From Jiella marina (GTDB lineage: Bacteria > Pseudomonadota > Alphaproteobacteria > Rhizobiales > Rhizobiaceae): a stretch of DNA of 43,559 nt. The DNA lies in the NCBI RefSeq assembly GCF_024359545.1, contig NZ_JAKQZG010000019.1, positions 1 through 43,559 on the forward strand, in the 5' to 3' direction. Below the pieces are notes generated by a model. That model saw nothing but the letters and a program-made list of their open reading frames with translations. It was not told the DNA's origin and searched no databases. Position 1 is the first letter of the stretch. The number at the start of each line of letters is the position of its first letter. Below are positions 33,602 to 41,012 of the stretch, in pieces. The position numbers and the translations under genes are program-made.

Positions 33602-35596
33602 ATGGGCGGTTCGAAATTCATTCCGATCGTCGTGGCGGGTTTGGTCGGTCTTTTCATTGGCTGGTTGCTGGGCCCCGACATCGACGACGTCAGCGATGAG
33701 GTGTCAGGCCAGGTTGCCTCGTTGCAGGCCCCGGTGACCGAAATCCAGACCGGCATGCAGTCCATGTCGAACGAGGTTTCCTCCCGGCTGGACCAGACCG
33801 ATACCGGCGTCAGCGAGGCGGTGGCTGGGCTGCAATCGCAGATCGAGACCCTGGCCCAGACGGTCGAAACCCGCACCAGCGAGCTCGCCAACGCCGTTCA
33901 GGCCCAGGCCGATCAGGCCGGCGGCGACGTTGAGGGCGGCATCGAGGAACTGAAGAGCGAGATCGCGCAGCTTCAGGAGAGCATGAGCCAGATGGCGGAG
34001 CGCGAGCCGGCCGCACAGTCCGATTCCGGCAGCGGCATGGGCTCGCTCGCCGAACAGGTCGGTCCTTCCGGTGCGATCCTGCTGCCTGGCCAGTCGGCGC
34101 TCTTCGGCAGCGGCCGCGTCAGCGTTGCGGAGGTTTCCGACGGTTCGGCGCAGATCGCCGCCGGTGACGGCGACGCGCAGGAGGTCTCGAGCGGCGACTC
34201 CGTCGATGTGGGCGATGGCTGCTCGGTCACGCTGGCCGGCACGGCCGGTGGAGCGGCTTTCCTTTCCTCGGATGGTTGCGCTGGCGAAAGCACGGCAGCC
34301 GCGGCTTCCGGATCCTCCGAATCCAGCGGCGGCTCCAGCGATCAGCAACAGGCGGCTGAGGCTTCCGGCAGCGATGAGGGTGCGACGGACCAGGGTGCCG
34401 CAGCAGCGGCGGCCACGTCGGGTTCCGCTTCCGGCGGTCAGGCCTCGGACTCCGGAGGCAGCGAGAGTGCTACTGCTTCCAGCGGCTCCTCGGGCTCGGA
34501 CGGATCCGGGGACGGCATGACGCCGGTCGGCGGCACCGCGCAGTTTGGCGACACCAGCGTCTTCGTGTCCGGTATCCGCGAAGACAGCGCCATGCTGATG
34601 GTCGTCGGCGGCTCCCGCGAGAATGTCTCGGTGGGCTCCAGCCTCGACGCCGGCAATGGCTGCTCGATCACCCTCGACAGCGTCGAGAACAACATGGCAG
34701 CGCTTTCGGCTTCGGGATGCGGCGGCGAGGGTTCGTCCAACGATCAGGCCGCCCAGAACGCGGACGATTCGAGCTCGGACCAGGAGGCCCAGTCTTCGCA
34801 GCAGTCGAACGAGTCGGCTGGTAGCGACCAGGACGCCACCTCTTCCTCGGGCGAAACGTCTGAAGAGGGCGAAACTGCTGCCGCGGACCAGTCGTCTGGC
34901 GAAGGATCCGATGAGGCCGCAAGCGGAAGCGAACAGGCCGCATCGAGCGGCTCGGCCAGTGGCGACAGTTTTGAGACCGGCCAGACGGCGACCTTTGGCA
35001 ACAAGCGGGTCTTTCTCTCCGGCATCGGCGACAACAACGCCACGCTGTTCGTCGTCGGCCCGAGCGACCGGCAGACGCTCGAGGTCGGATCGAGCATCGA
35101 TCTCGGTGACGGCTGCACCGTGACGGTCGAAAGCGTGGAGGGCCGCAGGGCCAGCCTGTCGACGAGCGGCTGCGGCGGTGAAGGCGAAGCGGCCACGAGT
35201 GGCGGCGACAATGCCGGCGCCTCTTCGGGCGAGGCAACGGAAAGCAGCCAGCAGGATGCGGCGAGCGACGCCGGGTCATCGGATGACGCCGCCTCTTCCG
35301 AAGCGTCGGACAACAACGATTCCGCGTCCTCCGGCTCGAATGGCGAAGGCCAGACGAGCGAGACTGCCTCGGCCTCCTCGTCGGGCGAAGGGCTTGAGAC
35401 CGGCCAGACCCAGACCTTCGGCGATCACAAGGTCTTCGTCTCCTCCGTCACCGACAGCGGCGCCACGCTCTACATCGTCGGAAGTGGCCGGCAGCAGGTG
35501 GCGAGCGGTGAGTCCGCCGATCTCGGCGACGGGTGCTCTGTCAGCCTCGACCGGGTCGAAAACCGCATGGCCTATCTCTCGGCCTCGGGCTGCTGA
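33602..35596 (+). CDS. Membrane-anchored protein with four two-cysteine repeat domains
   Basis: 664 residues. An N-terminal helix (FIPIVVAGLVGLFIGWLLG) anchors it. Residues about 25-130 form a coiled coil (DQTDTGVSEAVAGLQSQIET and similar). Then four related domains of about 65 residues start near 162, 309, 460 and 600. Each has the pattern GQTxxFGxxxVxVSxIxDxxATLxVVG, G(D/N)GCS(V/I)T, and a closing LSxSGC. Each carries exactly two cysteines, likely a disulfide. Long Ser/Ala/Glu/Asp/Gln-rich linkers separate them. The first domain is the most divergent. The start at 33602 has GGGAG about 9 bases upstream. No known family is recognised; an extracytoplasmic structural or binding role is inferred. 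Confidence 0.85.
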   Translation: MGGSKFIPIVVAGLVGLFIGWLLGPDIDDVSDEVSGQVASLQAPVTEIQTGMQSMSNEVSSRLDQTDTGVSEAVAGLQSQIETLAQTVETRTSELANAVQAQADQAGGDVEGGIEELKSEIAQLQESMSQMAEREPAAQSDSGSGMGSLAEQVGPSGAILLPGQSALFGSGRVSVAEVSDGSAQIAAGDGDAQEVSSGDSVDVGDGCSVTLAGTAGGAAFLSSDGCAGESTAAAASGSSESSGGSSDQQQAAEASGSDEGATDQGAAAAAATSGSASGGQASDSGGSESATASSGSSGSDGSGDGMTPVGGTAQFGDTSVFVSGIREDSAMLMVVGGSRENVSVGSSLDAGNGCSITLDSVENNMAALSASGCGGEGSSNDQAAQNADDSSSDQEAQSSQQSNESAGSDQDATSSSGETSEEGETAAADQSSGEGSDEAASGSEQAASSGSASGDSFETGQTATFGNKRVFLSGIGDNNATLFVVGPSDRQTLEVGSSIDLGDGCTVTVESVEGRRASLSTSGCGGEGEAATSGGDNAGASSGEATESSQQDAASDAGSSDDAASSEASDNNDSASSGSNGEGQTSETASASSSGEGLETGQTQTFGDHKVFVSSVTDSGATLYIVGSGRQQVASGESADLGDGCSVSLDRVENRMAYLSASGC

Positions 35597-35626
35597 GCCA
35601 AAGGACCACTTCTTTTCCCGAAACGA

Positions 35627-35663
35627 CAAGGGGCGCGGATTTCGGATCCGCGCCCCTTGTTTC
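35627..35663 (+). terminator. Rho-independent terminator
   Basis: A perfect 14-base stem (35627-35640 with 35646-35659) closes a TTCGG loop and is followed by TTTCCT. It lies 30 bases after the repeat-protein stop and can also serve the convergent apt gene. Confidence 0.85.
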
Positions 35664-35696
35664 CTAATGAGGTCGAGTCGCTCTCGCGCGACGCGG

Positions 35697-36239
35697 TCAA
35701 TGCCCCTCGAAGGCGACGAGGGTCTGAACGCTGACCCCCATCGCTTCCAGCCGGCGGCGGCCGCCGAGTTCCGGCAGATCGATCACGAAACAGGCGCCGA
35801 TGATCTCGGCTCCGAGTTCCCGCAGGAGCTTGACCGCCGCCTCGGCGGTTCCGCCGGTAGCGATCAGATCATCGGTCAGGAGCACACGCGTACCGGGCTT
35901 CACCGCGTCGCGATGCATCTCCATCTCGTCCACGCCGTATTCCAGGCTGTAGGCGACACGGATCGTCTCATGGGGCAGCTTGCCCTTCTTGCGGATCGGC
36001 ACGAATCCGGCCGAAAGCTGATGCGACAAGGCCCCGCCCAGGATGAAGCCACGCGCCTCGATGCCCGCGACGAGGGCGACGCCCGAATCCTTGTAGGGCT
36101 CGACCAGCGCATCCACCGCCGCCCGGAAGACCTGCGGTTCGGCGAGAAGCGTCGTGATGTCGCGAAACATGATGCCAGGCGACGGATAGTCCGGAATCGT
36201 CCGGATTGCGGCGGCGAAATCCACCTCAGACTGCACCAT
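35697..36239 (-). CDS. apt: Adenine phosphoribosyltransferase
   Basis: 180 residues. The PRPP-binding motif is [20 protein letters not shown]. Other family blocks are [48 protein letters not shown] and [17 protein letters not shown]. It salvages adenine to AMP in the cytoplasm. Start and length are typical. It follows the monooxygenase gene by 27 bases on the same strand. Confidence 0.97.
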   Translation of the reverse strand: MVQSEVDFAAAIRTIPDYPSPGIMFRDITTLLAEPQVFRAAVDALVEPYKDSGVALVAGIEARGFILGGALSHQLSAGFVPIRKKGKLPHETIRVAYSLEYGVDEMEMHRDAVKPGTRVLLTDDLIATGGTAEAAVKLLRELGAEIIGACFVIDLPELGGRRRLEAMGVSVQTLVAFEGH

Positions 36240-36266
36240 GTTCTCCCCTGGAAGGATTGAGGGCGC

Positions 36267-36587
36267 TTACGCGCCCTTGCCGATCGTCTGGATCACCTCG
36301 AATCCTTCGAAGTTCGGATGACCCGCATAAAGCGGCCGCGTGCCGCCCGCCTTGCCGTGAGCCATACGGAAGGCGTCCGACTTGGTCCAGGCCACGAAGG
36401 CATCCTCGTTTTCCCAGACCGTGTGGGAAGAGTAAAGCCGGTGATCCTCACCTTCCGGCCCGCGCAGCATGTGGAACTCCACGAAGCCCGGCACCTCCTT
36501 GAGCTGCGATTCGCGGTTCAGCCAGAGCGCTTCGAACTCTTCCTCCGCACCCGGCAGAACCTTGAAGCGATTCATCGCGATATACAT
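36267..36587 (-). CDS. IsdG/ABM-type heme-degrading monooxygenase
   Basis: 106 residues. MYIAMNRFKVLPGAEEEFEA, LWLNRE and PGFVEFHMLRGPEGEDHRLY with SSHTVWENEDAFVAWTKSDA is the ferredoxin-like antibiotic-biosynthesis-monooxygenase fold. The NRFKV, HMLRGP and SHTVWE positions match rhizobial HmuQ/HmuD heme oxygenases. It would open heme to release iron. The start at 36587 is used; an in-frame ATG at 36605 would add six residues. A palindrome (36696-36711) lies about 110 bases upstream. Other ABM enzymes are an alternative. Confidence 0.78.
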   Translation of the reverse strand: MYIAMNRFKVLPGAEEEFEALWLNRESQLKEVPGFVEFHMLRGPEGEDHRLYSSHTVWENEDAFVAWTKSDAFRMAHGKAGGTRPLYAGHPNFEGFEVIQTIGKGA

Positions 36588-36938
36588 GCTCGATACCTTT
36601 TCCATTTTCCGATCGTCTCGCGATCCGCCACGCTTCGGCGGAGGCGACACCACACATGTCCTTTTGCAGGGGATGGCGTCCGATTCCAAGACGAACAAGA
36701 AAATATTCTTGCTCTCAACATGAAAGATATTGGCTCGTTGTTTGGAATGATTTCAGAAAGCGGTCACGCAAGTTGCATTCGCGCCGCCCGACAAGGCTTG
36801 CCCGTCGGCAACACCTTCGCAGACTCGACATCGCGGCCTGTTGCGGAGAAGAGGTGAAAGGGCATAAGCCTTGCCCCGATCCAGGGCACACGCCCTTCAT
36901 GGGTCTTTGCGAAGACGGGCAGGCAACCGGCCGAACGC
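36588..36938. other. Gene-free stretch between divergent genes
   Basis: About 350 bases between the monooxygenase and the ABC exporter. Apart from the palindrome at 36696-36711 no structure is recognised; short frames within lack ribosome sites. It presumably holds both promoters. Confidence 0.4.
36696..36711. promoter_or_regulatory. Palindrome CAAGAA-AATA-TTCTTG upstream of monooxygenase
   Basis: A perfect 6-base-arm palindrome in an AT-rich island, 109 bases before the monooxygenase start. It resembles the core of iron-control elements (TTTAGAA-TTCTAAA) bound by Irr in Hyphomicrobiales, but not closely enough for a firm call. Confidence 0.4.
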
Positions 36939-38756
36939 GTGACGAAAAAGAAGAAAATCTCTCTGAGGGCGCCCCAACGTCGCGGCTTGGTGGTCGAACT
37001 GCTCGGCCGCATCGCGCGCGAGAACGGCCGCGTCTTCATCCGGCAATACGCCATGGCGATCCTCTGTCTGGTCGCGGTCGCCGGCGCGACGGCGTTTCTC
37101 GCCTGGATCATGCGCGACGTCATCGACAAGATCTTCGTCCAGCAGAACCGGGCGGCGATCGTCTCGCTGCCGATCATCGTCTTCATCACCTTCTCGATCC
37201 GCGGGCTGGCCACCTATGGCCAGGGCGTGATTCTGGCGCGCATCGGCAACAACATCGTCGCGCGTTATCAGAGACGGCTGTTTGCCCACATCACCGAGCT
37301 GTCGGTCGATTTCTTCGCCGAGAACCGCTCCGCCCATCTCGCAGCCCGGATCAACCAGAACGTCTCGGGCATCCGGGACACGCTGAATCTCACGATCACC
37401 TCGCTCGCCCGCGACGTCCTCACCCTGGTCTTCCTGGTCTTCGTCATGATCTATCAGGATCCGATCCTGTCGGGCATCGCGCTTCTGGCCGGTCCGCCGA
37501 TCGCCCTGATGATCGGAGGGCTGGCGCGGAAACTGCGCGTCGCCACCCGAGAGGCCATCGACATCAATGCCAGAGTGCTGGCCTCGATGCAGGAGGCGGC
37601 CCAGGGCATCACCGTGGTCAAGGCCTTCACCATGGAAGAGCCGCTGCGCGATCGCGTCGAAAGGCTGATCCTCAAGGCCGAGCAGCGCTCGAATCGGATC
37701 GCCGGCATCACCCAACGCACGACCCCGGTGACCGAAATAGTCGCGGGCCTCGCGATTGCAGGCGTCATCGCCTATTCCGGCTACCGGGCCGTGGTCTACG
37801 GCTATTCGCCGGGCTCGATGTTCGCCTTCATCACGGCTCTGCTGCTTGCCTATGATCCGGCGCGCCGTCTCGCCAAGCTGCAGGTTCAGCTCGAGCGTGC
37901 CCTCGTGAACGCCTCGATGATCTACGAGATCCTCGACATGGAGCCGCGGCAGCCCGATGCGCCGGATGCCCGGAACCTCACGATCGAGAAAGGCGAGATC
38001 GTCTTCGACGACGTCTCCTTTGGCTATTATCCGGGTGAGCCTGTTCTGCGCGGCCTCTCCTTCGTCGCGCCTGCCGGCAAGACCACGGCACTGATCGGCG
38101 CTTCGGGCGGCGGCAAGTCGACGATCATCGCGCTTCTGCAACGCTTCTACGACGTGTCCGAGGGGGCGATCACCGTCGATGGCGAGGACATCCGGCAGGT
38201 CACCAAGCGCTCGCTGCGCTCCAAGATCGCTTATGTGCCGCAGACCCCCTATCTGTTCGAGGGCACGATCCGTGAGAACATCCGGCTCGGGCGCCCCGAC
38301 GCCACCGACGCCGAGATCGAAGAGGCCGCGCGCCAGGCACAGGCCGAGGAATTCATCCTCGCCGCGCCACAGGGTTACGACACGCCGGTCGGCGAGAACG
38401 GCATGACCCTGTCCGGTGGCCAGCGCCAGCGGCTGTCGATCGCCCGAGCGCTGGTGCGCGACGCTCCGATTCTGCTTCTGGATGAAGCGACATCCGCCCT
38501 CGACACGCGATCCGAGACACTGGTGCAGGCGGCGCTCGACGCGGCCATGCAGAACCGCACGGTGCTGGTCGTCGCCCATCGGCTTTCCACCATTACCGGC
38601 GCGGACCAGATCCTTGTTGTCGAGGATGGCCAGATCGCCGAGCGCGGCACCCACCGCGAGCTTCTGGACCGCGCCGACGGTCTCTACGCGCGCTTTTACG
38701 GATTGCAGACCCGTGATGACCGCCGCCCGGTCGATCTCGCAACGGCTAGGCGGTGA
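36939..38756 (+). CDS. MsbA-like ABC exporter (fused membrane and ATPase)
   Basis: 605 residues. Six membrane helices (about 35-310) precede an ATPase domain: Walker [18 protein letters not shown]-loop [15 protein letters not shown], signature [17 protein letters not shown], Walker [13 protein letters not shown] and H-loop [11 protein letters not shown]. This half-transporter works as a homodimer in the inner membrane and belongs to the lipid A/multidrug exporter group. The start is GTG at 36939 with no clear Shine-Dalgarno site, so it is uncertain by a few codons. It is followed after 37 bases by dapB. Confidence 0.9.
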   Translation: MTKKKKISLRAPQRRGLVVELLGRIARENGRVFIRQYAMAILCLVAVAGATAFLAWIMRDVIDKIFVQQNRAAIVSLPIIVFITFSIRGLATYGQGVILARIGNNIVARYQRRLFAHITELSVDFFAENRSAHLAARINQNVSGIRDTLNLTITSLARDVLTLVFLVFVMIYQDPILSGIALLAGPPIALMIGGLARKLRVATREAIDINARVLASMQEAAQGITVVKAFTMEEPLRDRVERLILKAEQRSNRIAGITQRTTPVTEIVAGLAIAGVIAYSGYRAVVYGYSPGSMFAFITALLLAYDPARRLAKLQVQLERALVNASMIYEILDMEPRQPDAPDARNLTIEKGEIVFDDVSFGYYPGEPVLRGLSFVAPAGKTTALIGASGGGKSTIIALLQRFYDVSEGAITVDGEDIRQVTKRSLRSKIAYVPQTPYLFEGTIRENIRLGRPDATDAEIEEAARQAQAEEFILAAPQGYDTPVGENGMTLSGGQRQRLSIARALVRDAPILLLDEATSALDTRSETLVQAALDAAMQNRTVLVVAHRLSTITGADQILVVEDGQIAERGTHRELLDRADGLYARFYGLQTRDDRRPVDLATARR

Positions 38757-38793
38757 GTCCGAAAAGGCACCGCCCAGGACAGGGAGAACCGTC

Positions 38794-39597
38794 ATGAAGC
38801 TTGTCGTTCTCGGAGCCGCCGGTCGGATGGGGCGAACGCTCGTCTCGATCATTTCAGAGGCCGAGGGCGTCTCGCTTCACGCCGCGATCGAACGCGAAGG
38901 GTCGGCTGCGCTCGGCAACGACGCGGGCACACTCGCCGGCATCGGCGAAAACGGCATCGCGGTGACGAGCGACCGCTCGGCAGCACTCGATGGAGCCGAT
39001 GGCATCGTCGACTTCACGACCCCGGCGGTCTCCCTGGCCTTCGCCGAACAGGCGGCCAGGAACGGTCTCGTCCACGTCATCGGCACCACCGGTTTTTCGG
39101 CGGAGGAAGAGGCCGGCATCGCGGAAGCCGCCGAAAACGGCGCGCGGATCGTCAAATCCGGCAATATGAGCCTCGGCGTCAATCTGCTGGCCGTGCTGGT
39201 CGAAAAGGCGGCGCGCGCCCTCGATCCGCAGGCCTTCGACATCGAGGTTCTGGAGATGCACCACAAGCACAAGGTGGATGCGCCCTCCGGCACGGCCCTG
39301 CTTCTGGGCGAGGCCGCCGCCAAGGGGCGGAACGTCTCCCTGCAGGAACAGGCGGTGCGAACCCGCGACGGCATCACCGGCCCGCGCGAAACCGGCACGA
39401 TCGGCTTCGCCACGCTGCGCGGCGGCTCGGTGGTCGGCGAGCATTCGGTGATTCTGGCCGGCGAAGGCGAGCGGATCGAACTCAAGCACATGGCGGGCGA
39501 TCGGGCGATCTTCGCGCGCGGCGCCGTCCGCGCCGCAATGTGGGCCGCCGACAAGCCCGCCGGGCTCTATTCCATGCGCAACGTTCTCGGTCTCTGA
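38794..39597 (+). CDS. dapB: 4-hydroxy-tetrahydrodipicolinate reductase
   Basis: 267 residues. The nucleotide-binding start is [16 protein letters not shown]. The substrate and catalytic blocks are [40 protein letters not shown] and [18 protein letters not shown]; the MHHKHK stretch holds the catalytic His and Lys. It makes tetrahydrodipicolinate for lysine and diaminopimelate, hence for peptidoglycan. The ATG at 38794 has AGGGAGA upstream. The dapB-gpmA order is usual in this order of bacteria. Confidence 0.97.
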   Translation: MKLVVLGAAGRMGRTLVSIISEAEGVSLHAAIEREGSAALGNDAGTLAGIGENGIAVTSDRSAALDGADGIVDFTTPAVSLAFAEQAARNGLVHVIGTTGFSAEEEAGIAEAAENGARIVKSGNMSLGVNLLAVLVEKAARALDPQAFDIEVLEMHHKHKVDAPSGTALLLGEAAAKGRNVSLQEQAVRTRDGITGPRETGTIGFATLRGGSVVGEHSVILAGEGERIELKHMAGDRAIFARGAVRAAMWAADKPAGLYSMRNVLGL

Positions 39598-39680
39598 CGG
39601 GAAGGGCTGCGCTTCGCTCGCCGGACGCGATATAGAACGACTCCCGATCCTCTCTTGAGACCCGTCGAAAGGCACCCTCG

Positions 39681-40301
39681 ATGTCCCGCATCCTCGTCCT
39701 CGTCCGCCACGGCCAAAGCGAGTGGAACCTGAAGAACCTCTTCACCGGCTGGAAGGACCCGGACCTGACGGAAAAGGGTGTCGAGGAAGCGAAGTCGGCC
39801 GGTCGCAAGCTGAAGGGCGAAGGCTTTACCTTCGATACGGCCTTCACCAGCGAACTGGGCCGCGCCCAGCGGACGCTCTCCTTGATGCTGGAGGAACTCG
39901 GCCAGACCGGTCTCGAGACAACCCGGAACGTCGCGCTCAACGAGCGTGACTATGGCGACCTTTCAGGGCTCAACAAGGATGACGCCCGCGAGAAATGGGG
40001 CGAGGAGCAGGTGCATGTCTGGCGCCGCTCCTACGACACGCCGCCCCCGGGGGGCGAGAGCCTGAAGGACACCGGCGCCCGCGTCTGGCCCTATTACATC
40101 CACACCATCCTGCCGCGGGTGATGGCCGGCGGCACGGTGCTGGTCGCCGCCCACGGCAATTCGCTGCGGGCGCTCGTCATGGCGCTCGACGGGTTGACGC
40201 CGGACCAGATCGTCGCCGAGGAGATCGCCACCGGCGTGCCGATCATCTATCGCCTGAAGGAAGACAGCTCGGTCGCCGAAAAGCGCGTTCTCGCAGACTG
40301 A
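39681..40301 (+). CDS. gpmA: 2,3-bisphosphoglycerate-dependent phosphoglycerate mutase
   Basis: 206 residues. The phosphohistidine motif is [18 protein letters not shown]. Further blocks are [22 protein letters not shown] (catalytic Glu), [15 protein letters not shown] and [11 protein letters not shown] (second His). It interconverts 3- and 2-phosphoglycerate in glycolysis. The short alphaproteobacterial form, of normal length. It follows dapB by 83 bases. Confidence 0.97.
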   Translation: MSRILVLVRHGQSEWNLKNLFTGWKDPDLTEKGVEEAKSAGRKLKGEGFTFDTAFTSELGRAQRTLSLMLEELGQTGLETTRNVALNERDYGDLSGLNKDDAREKWGEEQVHVWRRSYDTPPPGGESLKDTGARVWPYYIHTILPRVMAGGTVLVAAHGNSLRALVMALDGLTPDQIVAEEIATGVPIIYRLKEDSSVAEKRVLAD

Positions 40302-40509
40302 GCGAAATCCGGCCCGTCGGACTGGCGTCGAAGGGCTGCCGACAGCGGGCTTGGGCCGGCGTGCTCCGTCTCTGCGCGGCGGGGCACTGCACCGAGCCGG
40401 ATGCGCTCCGCAGCCCCCTGCTCGGGATTTCCACTGCGGGCTCGCTTGGTCGGCTTGTGCCCGCAGCCCGCCTCGAAGACTTCGGGCGCCATTCCTATCT
40501 GACTGGCCC

Positions 40510-40824
40510 ATGGCCCGACGCCGCCCAGAAATCCCGAGCAATCCCCCGCCGGTCGAGCCCCGCTCATGCTGGCTCTGCGCCCGGCCTTTGGGAAGGCGCG
40601 TCGAATGGCATCATCCCCTGCCGAAGAGCCGAGGTGGGCGAGAGGTCGTGCCGGTCCATCCGATCTGCCATCGCACGATCCACGCAACCTTCTCCAACGT
40701 CGAACTCGCCCGGATCGCCGCTTCGGGCGAACACCTCGCCAAGCGACCGGAACTGCGTTCGTTCCTGCGCTGGATTGCCGGCAAGCCTGCGGATTTCCAC
40801 GCCCCGACGCGGCGACGGCGGTAG
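40510..40824 (+). CDS. HNH-motif protein
   Basis: 104 residues. The core is CWLCARPLGRRVEWHHPLPK then SRGGREVVPVHPICHRTIHA, with Cys pairs and the His-His of a compact HNH nuclease fold. The family cuts or nicks DNA; a chromosomal copy like this may have a housekeeping or unknown role. The ATG at 40510 begins MARRRPEIPSNPPPVEPRSC; the open frame extends upstream to 40351 but that part is arginine-rich shadow sequence. No strong ribosome site is visible. Confidence 0.75.
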   Translation: MARRRPEIPSNPPPVEPRSCWLCARPLGRRVEWHHPLPKSRGGREVVPVHPICHRTIHATFSNVELARIAASGEHLAKRPELRSFLRWIAGKPADFHAPTRRRR

Positions 40825-41012
40825 GTTGGCGACGTCATTCACGGATGGATCCTGGACATGAACAGGCATCTACGCTTGTCCCCGCCTAAGGAAGGGATCC
40901 GAATGGAGTTCTGGGCAATTGCACCTTGAGCCCGATTGAGTGCTTTTAATCGCCTTCCGATTGTGCAACTCTTACGTCATTATTATCCTTTTTACGCGTC
41001 GGGAGCTTCGGA

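Noticed and set aside
36897-38852. 651-codon minus-strand frame opposite the ABC exporter
   Set aside because: The plus strand has all ATPase motifs; the antisense product has no recognisable domain and arises from codon bias.
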